Below are positions 11,470-23,401 of a DNA stretch of 64,000 bases, one piece after another (the stretch's first letter is position 1; every line of letters begins with the position of its first letter). The translations under genes and the position numbers were made by a program. Origin of the DNA: Begonia masoniana (taxonomy: Eukaryota; Streptophyta; Magnoliopsida; Cucurbitales; Begoniaceae); assembly GCA_022432975.1 (NCBI GenBank), contig CM039508.1:29081008-29145007 (forward strand). The letters are read 5' to 3'. The notes below the pieces were generated by a model. That model searched no databases and was not told the origin of the DNA. It saw only the letters and a list, made by a program, of their open reading frames with translations.

Positions 11470-12461
11470 CTTGAGCGCGCTGAACTTCGAGCTCTGTCCA
11501 CGAGAGTCGTTCACCTAAGGCAATTTAGAATCATCGACGTTAAAACGAGTTTAAGTTTCTAAACGTCCAAATTGACAAAACCTCAACTAAAGAAATTTCC
11601 TAAAGCTTTAATCCGATTCATTGAGCTAATTCATCGAGCAATACACGCTCGGCAACTCAATTCCCAATTTACGAGTTTTTCCTTAAATCTCGAAATTTCT
11701 CGAATTTTAACATTTTCCACAAATTAATCTAGTTTCGTCCAATAACGTCCAATACGTTCTATACGTTCATAAACTACGATAACCTATTGATTTTTAAACC
11801 CGAAAATTGAATTTTTAACCTAAACCCTAACGAAACCCTAACGTTAAATCGGGCCAAAAATTGAAAACTAACGCTATAAAATCATAGATTCATACCTAGG
11901 GTAGCGAGAGAAGGAGAAAACGCGAAGAAAACGAGACGATCGGAGGACGAATCGGAGGTCGGAATGTTGAGAATCGCCAACGGCCGAGGGAGAAATCGCC
12001 TCTGGCGTTTTCGTGGAAACAGAGAAGAAGAAGAAGTGAGGGAGAAGAAGAAAAACCTTGATTTAATATAATTTGGTTTGACAAATTACCAAAATGCCCT
12101 TAGCTCTTATTTCTATTTTGTTTCGTCCTTTGTTTCGTTAATTTTCTAACGATTCGGCTTCTCCAAATTTCCTTATTTCAACAATAAGTCATTCTTATTA
12201 TTCGAGATTTATTAAAATTGTCCGTTCGCAAATCGGACCCCGTTTACTATTTTTACTCAAACGTCCTTTATTTTACGAGAAACTTAATTACTCGAAGTAT
12301 AGCGTTAATACTCCGAAAATTCTCGTAAATTCCTTAAAATTTCCATTAATCGTTAGGATTCTACTGACGCTTTTTTTTCGCAAAACGGACTTGATTTGAC
12401 ATATTTACGAAAATGCCATCATATAATATAATATTAATATCTCGTAAAGCCGGTTATTACA

Positions 12462-12474
12462 TTCCACCCACCTT
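12462..12474 (-). other. Polypurine tract of element C
   Basis: Minus-strand AAGGTGGGTGGAA ends directly at the LTR start TGTAATAACC. Expected primer for plus-strand DNA synthesis. Confidence 0.8.
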
Positions 12475-12502
12475 ATTTAGAATTTTGTCCACAAAATTTA
12501 AA

Positions 12503-15500
12503 TCATACAAACAATTCAGGATATTTAGTCATCATATCCTGCTGTCGCTCCCACGTAGCCTCTTCCACCTCGTGGTTCCGCCATAGGACTTTGACTAGCG
12601 GAATCTCTTTGTTGCGCAAAACTTTAATGGAAGCCTCCAAAATACGTACCGGCCTCTCCTCATAAGTCAAGGTAGGCTGTATCTCGATCTCTGTAGCCTC
12701 CACGGCATGTGATGGATCACGCAAACACCTTCGAAGCATGGACACATGAAATACGCCGTGGATACCCTCCATAGAAGCCGAAAGCTGTAGTCTATACGCT
12801 AACTTCCCGATCCTCTTCAGAACAGGAAAGGGCCCCACATAACGAGGGTTTAACTTACCCCTCCTTCCAAATCTCACAACGCCTTTGAACGGAGAAACTT
12901 TAAGATAAACCTCATCACCTTCTTCGAACTCTAGCTCTCTCCGTCTCGTGTCTGCATAGCTCTTCTGCCTGCTCTGAGCTACCTCGATACGCTGTCGGAT
13001 AATGGCAATCTTCTCTGCCGTTTGCTGTAGAATCTCTGGACCAACGACGCTGGCCTCGCTAACCTCGTCCCAATACAACGGAGATCTACATTTCCGACCA
13101 TACAGTGCCTCGTACGGTGCCATGCCAATTGTAGCCTAGAAGCTGTTGTTGTACGAAAACTCAATCAGAGGCAGATATCAGCTCCACGAGCCCTGAAACT
13201 CCAGCACACAAGCTCTGAGCATATCCTCTAGAATCTAATTCGTCCTCTCTGTCTGACCATTAGTCTGAGGATGAAATGCCGTGCTGAAATTAAGCCGAGT
13301 CCCCATAACTTTGTGCAGACTCTTCCAGAACTTCGACGTAAATCTCGGATCTCTGTCTGAGACAATCGAAACTGGCACACCGTGAAGTCTAACATTCTCC
13401 TGCACGTAAAGCTCGGCAAGCTGATCCATAGAAGACACCATCCTCACAGATAAGAAGTGGGCCGACTTTGTCAATCGGTCCACAATAACCTATATGCCGT
13501 CATGGCCCTTTGTCGTCCTCGGGAGCCCCACAATGAAATCCATGGAAATCTGCTCCCACTTCCACTCCGGAATCGGCAGTGGCAATAATGTTCCGGCCGG
13601 TCTCTGGTGCTCTGCCTTTACCTGCTGACAAACTAAACAGGTTTCAACGTACTTGGCGACCTCTCTCTTCATGTTCGGCCACCAGAAATGTTGCTTTAAA
13701 TCCCGGTACATCTTAGTACTTCCCGGGTGTACAGAATATGCCGAAGAATGTGCCCCAGCCAATATATCCTTCTTCAGATCCTCGTCGTTAGGCACGTACC
13801 ATCTATGCCTGAACTTCAGAATACCATCCTCTGATAAATGAAAATCTGACGAGTCTCCCAATGTCATGCTGGATCAAAGCTCCTCACACTCCGTATCATT
13901 CTGCTGAGCCTCACGTATCCGATCCAGAATAGTCGGCCTGAGAGAAATGTTGGTGAACATACTGGACAACTCTGCCACTATCTCAATGTCGAACCTCTCA
14001 ATCTCAAACCGCAGCGTAACTGACATCGCTGCTAATGAAGGCTGACTCACAGAAGGCACTCTACTCAAAGCATCAGCAACGTTGTTTGCCTTTCCTGGAT
14101 GGTACTTGATATCAAAATCGTAATCTTTGACGAACTCAAGCCACCTTCTCTGTCGCATATTCAGCTCCTTTTACGTAAATAGATACTTCAGGCTCTTGTG
14201 GTCTGAGAATATCTCGCACTGCTGCCCATATAAATAATGTCTCCATATCTTCAGTGCGAAGACCACAGCTGCTAACTCAAGGTCGTGCGTAGGGTAATTC
14301 TGCTCATACGGCTTCAGCTGCCGAGAAGCATAAGCAATAACTCTCCCCTCCTGCATCAACACACAACCTAGTCCAACTCCTGACGCATCGCAATAAATAC
14401 TGAACTTATCACCCTCAACAGGTAACGCCAATACTGGAGCGGTGGTCAATCTCTGCTTTAATTCCATAAAACTGCTATCACAAGCAGGCGACCACATAAA
14501 TCTCTCGTTCTTCCGGGTCAATCGTGAAAGAGGAAGTGCGATCTTTGAAAATCCCTCTACGAACTTCCGATAATAACCAGCTAATCCAAGAAATCCACGC
14601 ACCTCACGTACGTTCTTCGATTGCGGCCAATCTCTGACCACCTGAACTTTGCTCGGATCAACAGAAACTCCATCCTGCGACACGACATGGCCAAGAAAGC
14701 TGATCTAATCCAACCAAAATTTGCATTTGGAGAACTTTGGAAACAATTGGTGCTAACATAGGGTTCTCAGGACTATCCTCAAGTGCTCCTCGTGTTCTTC
14801 CTTCGTCTTAGAGTATATCAGAATTTCGTCGATGAAAACCACCACGAACTTGTCCAGATACTCCTTGAAGACACGGTTCATCAAATCCATAAACGCTGCA
14901 GGGGCATTAGTAAGTCCAAAAGACATGACAAGGAACTCGTAATGCCCATACCTCATTCGGAATGCCGTTTTCGGTATATCATCCTTCCGGACCTTCAACT
15001 GATTGTAACCCGAGCGTAGATCAATCCTCGAGAATACTCGGACACCTTGCAGCTGATCAAATAAATCATCAATCCGGGGCAATGGATACTTATTCTTCAC
15101 TGTAAGCTTATTCAATTCTCTATAATCGATGCACATCCTGAGGGTCCCGTCTTTCTTCTTGACAAATAGAACGGGCGCACCCCAGGGCGAAACACTGGGT
15201 CGAATGAAACCCTTCTCTAACAACTCATCAAGCTGAGTCGTCAACTCTCTCAACTCAGCTGGTGCCAACCGATACGAGTTTTTAAACCTTGGCGCGGTAT
15301 TCAGATAGACATCAATAGTGAACTCAATCTCCCATTCTGGCGGTAACCCGGGAAGATCATCGAGGAATATACCAGAGAACTCTCTGACTATAGGAATGTC
15401 GCTCAGCTTTATTTCGCTGAGCAACTGAACATCAAATACGGAGGCCAAATAAATAGAGCACTGACCTTTAAACTGCTCGTTGACCATCATGGAATAAGAA

Positions 15501-16950
15501 ATAGGCGAGCTACTCAATCTGTTCATCGCCTGATAAGAAAACTCAGCTTTACCAGGGGGTCGAAAGGTGACAATCCCGGATCGACAATCGATGGTGGCGA
15601 AGTGCTGTGACAGCCAGTCCATCCCCAAGATAAGATCATAATGCTCTATGCCCATAACAATAAGGCGAGCATAGAGGGTTCTATCCCCAATCAAGATAAT
15701 ACTGCCCTGGACCACACGACCTGACTGCATACGCTCTCCCAAAGGTAGCATCACACTATATTCGCATTCTGCTAACTCAGGCGCAAGCTTCAATCTAGAC
15801 ACACAAGCAGTGGAAACAAAAGAGTGCGTAGCTCCCGTGTCTAACAAAGAAAACACAGCTACGCCCATAATCAATATAGTACCTGCTATCACGACAGGTT
15901 GATCCTCGTTATCGACATCACCAGGCTCTATAAATGCGAAGATCCTCGGCATAACTTTCCTCTGATCACCGCCTGACAGATCTCGGCCGGGCTTCGGACA
16001 ATCTTTGATGTAATGGCCAAGCTCTCCACATCTAAAACATCTATTAGTGCCAACACGGCACTCACCACTGTGCTCCCTCTGGCATATGGGACACCACGGT
16101 ATCTGAGAAGTCCCTTGTACCTGCTTGCCCTTGCCTCTATCGTTGCCTCCCTCTAGAGGTCTCTTTACACCCCTTTGCTGCTGTTGGGGCTGTGGTGCTC
16201 TGGGTTGCCAACCCCGTGACTGAGGACGAATTTCTCGGAAGAAGCACTTAGCTGGCTCCCTCGGTCTAACACAAGTAGCTCTGGCAGCCTCAATATCTAG
16301 AGCTCTAGCTATGACATCAGAATAGGGCACATCGATAATACCTGATACAACAACATGCATCCGAATCTCTGGATTAAGTCCCTCCATAAACTGGTGCACC
16401 TTCTCTTCATTGTCGCTGACGAGGCGCGGAGCAAATCGCGATAAGGACTCGAACTTCCGGATATACTCTGCAACTGAACCTGTCTGCTTCAGCAGCGTAA
16501 ACTCATTCCTCTTCGCCACACTCACTGTGCGGCTAAAACACTTGTCAAAGAACACGGTCTTGAACCGTTCCCAAGTCATAACTGATACATCCGTCGTCGA
16601 CTTGATCGAATCCCACCAGAAATGGGCGTCTAATGCCAGGTGGAAGGTAACATAAGCCACCTTACTCCCGTTCCCTACCTCTGCATAACTCAGCATATCC
16701 TCCATCACTCGAATCCATTCCTCCACAATATTTGGATCCGATGATCGGCCATCGAACACTGGAGGCCGTAGACTCTGAAACTTCTGCATACCCTGATTAT
16801 TGGGAACTATAAAATCCTGGGCCCTCTGATTTTCCCGATTTACTAGACTCTCGATTTGTTGTGCTTGCTGGTCCATATGCTAGACTGGCGATCCAGCAAC
16901 TCCGTAAGTCGATCAAACGTGTCATCCAGAGGATCTTTTCCTCGAACCAT
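12503..16950 (-). pseudogene. Element C gag-pol polyprotein, interrupted by stops
   Basis: From an ATG at 16950, a one-base loss near codon 23 shifts the frame. The 16876-14753 stretch then covers gag, zinc knuckle [14 protein letters not shown], protease [10 protein letters not shown] and most of RT. Further pieces are RT end and RNase H (14683-14171, 14158-13874), integrase zinc finger and start of the core (13867-13490), core (13483-13235) and the chromodomain end (13123-12503, with [15 protein letters not shown]). Single in-frame stops separate most pieces, several at CAG-to-TAG positions. The RT motif reads FIDEILIYS, with Glu for the second Asp, as in element G. Related to G by close protein similarity. 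Not functional. Confidence 0.92.
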
Positions 16951-17096
16951 AATTTATAACTCCTATAAAATCAAAGCAAACAATTCTAAGAAATCTAAAT
17001 CAGACAAAGCAGAAAACGTACTTACAGTTGAGGAAGGATGTTCGCGTAGTGGCTGTGCAGTCGAGCAGTCTACAGAACCGATTTTAAAACCCGGGA

Positions 17097-17108
17097 GGTC
17101 TGATACCA
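17097..17108 (-). other. Primer binding site of element C
   Basis: Minus-strand TGGTATCAGACC, four bases inside the 5' LTR, complementary in its first ten bases to the 3' end of initiator tRNA-Met, the usual primer of plant Ty3/gypsy elements. Confidence 0.8.
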
Positions 17109-17364
17109 TAATTGTAACGTCCCTAATACTGTACCAAATTTCCCGTACATATATCATTTTTTTTTTACACTTTTAACTTTAACTATACTTTAGGCGGAAA
17201 TTAAACCAAAATCGGAATTGAAACCTATGTTTTTAAATCGTTTAAAACATATCCTAAATCAATTAAATAAAACTTAAACAATTTAAAACAATTAAATAAA
17301 AATAATAAAAAAATTTATCAATCGGCTAGGGGCGAAATCGGAAAGAGGCGAGCAAAAAGGAAAC

Positions 17365-17599
17365 GGCGATCGATCGCCCAAAACCGGCGATCGATCGCCA
17401 AGCACAAAATGGCGAGGGGCGATCGTTCGCCCCTCGCGCCCCTCGCACGGCGTCCGATCGCTCTTGGCGATTTTCACTGGCCAGCGAGCGATCGCCATTC
17501 CTCCAGCGATCGCTCGCCAAGCTTTCTGGAATTTCTTCCAGAGAGCTGGCCTTTGCATTTCTTCTACAATCAGCTCTCTGGAATCCGATTCCAGAGAGC
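17365..17599. repeat. GC-rich palindrome block, right LTR of C
   Basis: The same dyads as in the left LTR, for example GGCGATCGATCGCC twice and GGGGCGATCGTTCGCCCC, with a few substitutions. One change makes the second GCGATC unit a better palindrome than in the left copy. Confidence 0.9.
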
Positions 17600-18043
17600 A
17601 AAGCTTCCTTTCAATATTTATCCCCTGAACACATCAACTTTAACACATCTCCAATTTCATCCTCAATTAACATACTAAACACCTCATAATCGTCCAAACA
17701 TTTAACTCAAAACGTAGTCAAACTTTACGAAAACAAACTGCATGGGTATATTTAAAACTATACTTTTCCTCCTGTTTTAAAACGTCCAAGCGGTTTAAAA
17801 ACAGGTTTTCAAAACGTTTAAAACATCAACATAAACCTATCCACTATCAGATCCAATCATCCTAAAATGTTCTAATTTTATACATATATACCCAATACCC
17901 TCAAAATGTATACATACATCCCCACGGGTAGGTTAAGTATCGACTGCGCAACACACCACCGCAATCCATCCTCCGCCAACTGCCTCACACATCAAGAGGA
18001 GGAACGTCGTCCTCACCTGGCTCGATGTCACCTAAAACGTCAC

Positions 18044-18648
18044 CTACACCATACAGACACACTATGAGCTAAAGGCTCAGTAAATTCTACGTAAATGCAG
18101 ATGCGTGCAGTGCATATGGACTTCAGAAATCATGCATAACATATAGAGCGTCGCAGACAGTATATCACCGAGATCTCATCCCCCTAACCGAAGGGGGCCC
18201 ATCCAGCAGTCGGACTACCCCGTGTGGTTAGAGGAGGGGGGTACACGCTTACAACACGTACAATCGTGCCTGAGCCCCACCTCGCGTGACCAGATAACAG
18301 ATTACGTTCATTATTTACATTACAAGAGATGTGGTATCGGCCAGACCCTTAATCGGCCCGCACAATAGATCGATAGTCCCCAATTTCTGGGCCACATTGG
18401 TTTTCTGAAAACATCGTGCGGAAATTCATTTTCATGCCAAGTTAAAATACGTGATGCAAGAACAGTTCAATATAAATGTAAACAATCAAGTATGCGTACC
18501 ATCAAGACTGTAAAGGAAATAACCTACGAAAACGTTTAAACCTAGCTACCCAACTAAAGCAATTTAAGCACACAATACTCCAAGATCCTCGACGCGACAT
18601 CGAAGTACGGTGTAGGCCAATCGGCCAGAGTAAGTCACGAGAACTTAC
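18044..18648 (-). other. Predicted leader intron, right LTR of C
   Basis: Donor CAAG/GTAAGT (18648-18643). Hairpin GGCC-GATT-GGCC at 18626-18615, box CTACACCGTAC at 18615-18605. Acceptor GTATGGTGTAG/GTGA at 18054-18044. All 11 positions pair, one by G-U. As the 5' LTR copy, this is the one that would be in the transcribed leader. Confidence 0.55.
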
Positions 18649-20901
18649 CTTGAGCGCGCTGAACTTCGAGCTCTGTCCACGAGAGTTGTTCACTTAAGGC
18701 AATTTAGAATCATCGACTTTAAAACGAGTTTAAGTTTCTAAACGTCCAAATTGACAAAACCTCAACTACAGAAATTTCCTAAAGCTTTAATCCGATTCAT
18801 TGAGCTAATTCATCGAGCAATACACGCTCGGCAACTCAATTCCCAATTTACGAGTTTTTCCCTAAATCTTGAAATTTCTCGAATTTTAACATTTTCCACA
18901 AAGTAATCTAGTTTCGTCCAATAACGTCAAATACGTTCTATACGTTCATAAACTACGATAACCTATTGATATTTAAACCCGAAATCGAATTTTTAACCTA
19001 AACCCTAACGAAACCCTAACGTTAAATCGGGCCGAAAATTGAAAACTAACGCTATAAAATCATAGATTCATACCTAGGGTAGTGAGAGAAGGAGAAAACA
19101 CGAAGAAAACGAGATGATCGGAGGACGAATCGGAGGTCGGAATGTTGAGAATCGCCAACGGCCGAGGGAGAAATCGCCTCTGGCGTTTTCGTGAAAACAG
19201 AGAAGAAGAAGAAGTGATGGAGAAGAAGAAAAACTTTGATTTAATATAATTTGGTTTGACAAATTACCAAAATGCCCTTAGCTCTTATTTCTATTTTGTT
19301 TCGTCCTTTGTTTCGTTAATTTTCTAACGATTCGGTTTCTCCAAATTTCCTTATTTCACCAATAAGTCATTCTTATTATTCGAGATTTATTAAAACTGTC
19401 CGTTCGCAAATCGGACCCGTTTACTATTTTTACTAAAACGTCCTTTATTTTACGAGAAATTTAATTACTCGAAGTATAGCGTTAATACTCCGAAAATTCT
19501 CGTAAATTCCTTAAAATTTCCATTAATCGTTAGGATTCTACTGACGCTTTCTTTTTGCAAAACGGACTTGATTTGACATATTTACAAAAATACCATCATA
19601 TAATATAATATTAATATCCCGTAAAGCCGGGTATTACACAATACAAGCAAAACCTATAAAAGGCCTAACCCCAAACTACCCAACCAAAGCGAATAATCAC
19701 ACATAACTCCAAATATCCTCGACAACGAAACACGACATATGGTGTAGGCCTATCGGCCACAGCAAGTCACGAGAACTTACCTGTCGTCTGTAGCTCGCTG
19801 GGTTTGGCACCACACGTCACATATGGCTCGACCTATGACAAATATTCAAGCTTCATTATAATGAAACCTACATTCACCAATTACTCTCAAACTACTATTT
19901 CTAGCCTAATCCAATTAAAACCTAACTAAACGGGCCCCTAATTTGGGTTCGGTAAAAACCGACGTAAAACTTCGAACACGCGTAACTTTCGCGTTGGTTA
20001 TCGGAATCGAACGATTCCAGCGGACACGTACTCCTCTAATAACCTATTTTAACCGGCCAAAAGGAATTTTTAAAACAAATGGCCGTAGCTAGGTCAAAAT
20101 GGTAAAAACCCGATTCTGCCATAAATCGAAAATTTCCCTTTTCTAGTTTTTCATCAATTCTCATCCAATACCTCACTAATCTATCATATTCTAACTTATT
20201 AAGCATAATTTAACACAAATTAGGGCTTCCAAATTCAGAAGCCCGAAATGCACAGCACACACCTCACGGTTTCACTCTGAAAACAGGGTACTCCAGCCCT
20301 TCGTGGATCGCCCCTCACACACCCCTAAATCCTCCAAATTTTCATCACAAAACCACCAAGAAAACGACCCAACCCGCAGGCCACTCCACGGCCGAGCAAC
20401 AGAGAGAAAACAGGGGAGGAGGAGCTACCTATTTTCGGTCGGGTCAGGCGCGGAAAAAGTCAAACCGAGCTCTGGCTTCAGCTTGCCGGCGTCTGCACTT
20501 TTGAATGGTGGTCGCCGTCGGAGGGATGTCGCTCGGCTCCTCTCGTCGGGGCTCGGGTTACAGAGAAGCAGAATGGCTTCTTCGTGAAGCCATTCTGTTT
20601 CTATACATTTTTTTTTAAATTTTTTTAATTTTTAAACTAAATTACTAATTTGCCCTCACATGTTAGAACTTCCGTATTTTCCTTAAGTTCACGTCCACTC
20701 GACCTAAAATTTAGAAATCCTCTTCCAAATAAAATCTCAAGTTTTAATAAACTAAATAACTCGTTAAATTCTCATTCTTCGACCGTTAAATTCCTATAAA
20801 TTTACTCTCCAATCCTTCCTTAATAATTTAAATAACTCTAAGATCCATAACTTAATTAAATCTAAAGCAATACACATTGAGAAAAATTCTCGGGTGTTAC
20901 A

Positions 20902-22647
20902 TAACTTGATTGTTTTTCCTCGAATTTAAGCGAGTAGTAGTTGGAAAAACCATCATGTGATACTCTTCTGACGTACTACCAGGGATGTCCTACAAGTAAG
21001 TGACTGACATTCATAGGTACGACATCACAAAGGACGGAGTCCTTGTATTTTCTGATAGAGAATTCAATGGTAACTTGCTTATTGACCTTCATGTCATCCC
21101 TATTGTTCAACATCGGAACTTATAAGGTTTTGGGTGTGGAATAGTGTGTAACCCTAGCTTTTCAACCATGTATTTGGAAGCTACGTTGACACAACTTCCT
21201 CAATAGATTATTAGCGAGCATCCTTTATCATTTATCAGACAACGAGTATGAAAGATATTCTCTTGTTGGCATTGATCATCACTAGTTTTTGATACGAGTA
21301 CTCGTCGTATGACCATTAAAAGAGGTCCATCATGAGCATGGTAAACTTCATCTTCAGATTCTACCTCCTTTATGAGCTCCTCTTCTTGGTCGTCTTCACT
21401 TTCAATCTCACCACTCTCTTCTCTGATTACCATAATATGTCGGTTGGGGTATTGAAGCTAACATGTGTCCGAGGCCTTGGCATTTGAAACATCTAATGTC
21501 TCTTACCCTATTTTGATTAGTATATGCTATTGTAGGCCTGTTATTAGACTCTTTAGTCGGCCAGCTCTTGGTAAAAAGTTTCTTCTCTTCAGCCTTGAAT
21601 GTTTTTTTGATAGGTTCTGGGGGTTTTGGAAGGGAACCTATTGGAGGTTGTCCTTAACACTCTCTTTAATTGTCTTTCGACCTTGATGGCCATTTGGCTA
21701 ATGGAATCTAATAAGTTGAGAGGATGTAGTTCAATTACGTTGCTAATGTCTCAGTTTAATCCCCGAATAAATCTCGCAATCACTTGCTCATCTAGTTCGT
21801 TCCGTCCTCCTCTTATTCTTAGCATCTCGAATTCCGTGAGATACTATTCTACCGTTTGTCCCTTTTGTAACAAGTTCTACATTTGTAGAAAAAGTTCTTG
21901 TCGGTAGTGGCTAGGAACGAAATTCTATTGCATGAGATACTTCATTTCTCTCCAAGTAGTGACTGAACCTTCACGGTTTTGCCACCTTTGATTTTTAAGA
22001 TTTTCCCACCATAAGAACGCATAGCCAGTTAGTTCAGCTACTACTAGTTGTATCAAAGTATGATATGAATATCCATAGTAGTCGAATACTTTCTCAACCT
22101 TGTCTAACCAGTCCAAAAAATTTATCTCCGTTGCATGCTCCATTGAACGAAGGTATTGACATTTGGCATGCCTAAATTCATCATTTTCCCTGCATTGGTT
22201 TGGAATGAAGTCCCCCTCTCCTAAAAAATATTCTTCATCTTGGTAGTCTTGGTTATGGAACCTTTCCCTAGGAGGTTCAGCGTTCCTCCCGTATATTGGC
22301 TCAGGAAGTCAGGTTCGTTTCTTCTTCGAGGTATAGGCATTCCATAATCCGGTTCGGTTCTCCTTTTTTGCATGGAACTCGACCTCATTTCTTCTTCTTG
22401 GTAATGGTCCTCTAAGATCCGATTCATTTCTCTCTCCATGAAAGGTGTCTTGGAAATTTTTATTACGTTCATTATCTTTGTTACGTTCATCCAATCTTTC
22501 CAAAACTAACTTCATCATTTGGCTAAGGCCGTCAATTTGGCCTTGTAGACTTGATTCACCCACTTGAGGGTCTTCATCTTGGGGAGTTTCCATATCCCGA
22601 CTTTGGTCAAGATTTTGGTTGTAATTTGCTCCACTCCTAGTAATCAC
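20902..22647 (-). pseudogene. Element A gag and protease, decayed
   Basis: Read leftwards: gag start (22647-22309, MITRSGANYNQN then a charged linker), gag core (22143-21925, EINFLDWLDKVEKVFDYYGY and FLWWENLK), and a knuckle near 21490 (CFKCQGLGHM) that has lost its last Cys. An acidic linker with IRRVL and NIFHTRC follows (21433-21200). The protease region has a stop where the active-site Asp is expected (IIY then stop, then GSC, near 21205). It joins pol at 8584 once the nested solo LTR is removed; the junction text runs into KLAPLTP. Several frameshifts. Confidence 0.8.
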
Positions 22648-23401
22648 TGTATTAATTATTTCTTAAAGTTTTAGGAGATTCTTTTTGGATTGATTACAAC
22701 TTAGACGTTATTACTCTTAAAATAACTTATTCAGGTAAGGATAATATTTTCGATTATTAAGAAATTTTATCTCCTTTATTATCAATTATACTTTCCAAAT
22801 ATGAGTTTAGAGGCTCTAATTAATTTCCTAAGTTTTAGGAAAGTAGATTGTTAGATGTTTCTGTATTAGGAAAGTTAATTAATCTTTCAAGTGTGCTAAA
22901 TATCTATTAATGAAATAATGTCTGATTTAGGAAATCAATTTTAAAAACGTTTTAGCAACAATTTAGCCAATTTAAACATGCTTCAATTTCGTGCAACTTA
23001 CTTCATAAAAAATGTGGCATAACAATAATTAAATTTACTAAAATCGAAACACAATAATCGATGACACAAAAATCCTAATAGCCTTAGGTTAAGAATATCC
23101 TTCCTTGGCTACTTTGTAAATCAACCTATTGGAACACTTTCAACAACCAAATAAATTATGCTAATAATCAATTTAATCATACCAATCAATCAAGTGTTTA
23201 TAATAATATTTTGAGATCAGTTAACAATTCTTGCAAATAATATTAACAACAATCAACAATTTGCCTTAGGTTAGGGTAACCTTCCTTGGCCGATTGACAA
23301 TAACGATTAACCACGATTTGATAGATCTAAAATATATGAAATTTCATAAACAAAGATCACTCAAATAACCCTAAGAAAGTAACTTTGGATCTGATACCAG
23401 A
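22648..23401 (-). other. Element A untranslated leader with primer binding site
   Basis: No coding sequence; AT-rich. The primer site TGGTATCAGATCC (minus, 23399-23387) lies two bases inside the 5' LTR and matches initiator tRNA-Met in its first ten bases. CCTTAGGTTAG-like segments recur at 23085 and 23265. Confidence 0.7.

Larger units (their letters stand above)
9930..12461 (-). mobile_element. 3' LTR of element C
   Basis: 2532 bp, terminal TGTAACGTCC and GGTTATTACA. On the minus strand it has a promoter-like TATATTAAA near 12070, then the leader motif and the palindrome block. No coding sequence. Confidence 0.92.
9930..19638 (-). mobile_element. Element C: full-length but dead chromovirus inserted in LTR B
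   Basis: The two LTRs (9930-12461 and 17113-19638, about 2.53 kb each) begin TGTAACGTCC and end TATTACA on the plus strand. They flank a minus-strand gag-pol, with primer site next to the right LTR and purine tract next to the left. A 5-bp TSD caata stands on both sides (9925-9929, 19639-19643). The LTRs differ by a few percent by eye, so C is older than G. The protein resembles that of element G closely but carries many stops and a frameshift. Confidence 0.93.
17113..19638 (-). mobile_element. 5' LTR of element C
   Basis: 2526 bp, TGTAACGTCC to GGGTATTACA, matching 9930-12461 with scattered substitutions and small indels. The palindrome block lies at 17365-17599. Confidence 0.92.
9401..19780 (-). 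other. Predicted leader intron of LTR B, interrupted by element C
   Basis: Minus-strand donor ACAG/GTAAGT with GTAAGT at 19780-19775. Hairpin GGCC-GATA-GGCC at 19758-19747 and box CTACACCATA at 19747-19738. Branch-like TTTACTGAG near 9445 and acceptor TATGGTGTAG/GTGA at 9410-9401. The 10-nt box is exactly complementary to the acceptor. Without element C the intron would be about 670 nt. Confidence 0.5.
8585..20901 (-). mobile_element. Solo LTR B inside element A, itself split by element C
   Basis: It starts TGTAACGTCC, ends CGGGTGTTACA, and is flanked by 5-bp duplications taact (8580-8584 and 20902-20906). After removing element C (9930-19638) and one copy of its TSD, about 2.6 kb remain with no coding sequence. 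The two halves are left and right parts of one LTR, in the same order as the LTRs of C. Orientation is minus, from the shared leader-intron motif. It is thus a solo LTR left by LTR-LTR recombination, later hit by C. Confidence 0.88.

Noticed and set aside
17097..17108. tRNA-like matches beside LTRs as tRNA genes
   Set aside because: These are 12-base primer binding sites at fixed distance from LTR ends.
8585..20901. Reading 8585-20901 as one 12-kb full-length retrotransposon
   Set aside because: The outer 1.3-kb parts are not repeats of each other but left and right halves of one LTR; the inner 9.7 kb has its own LTRs and TSD.
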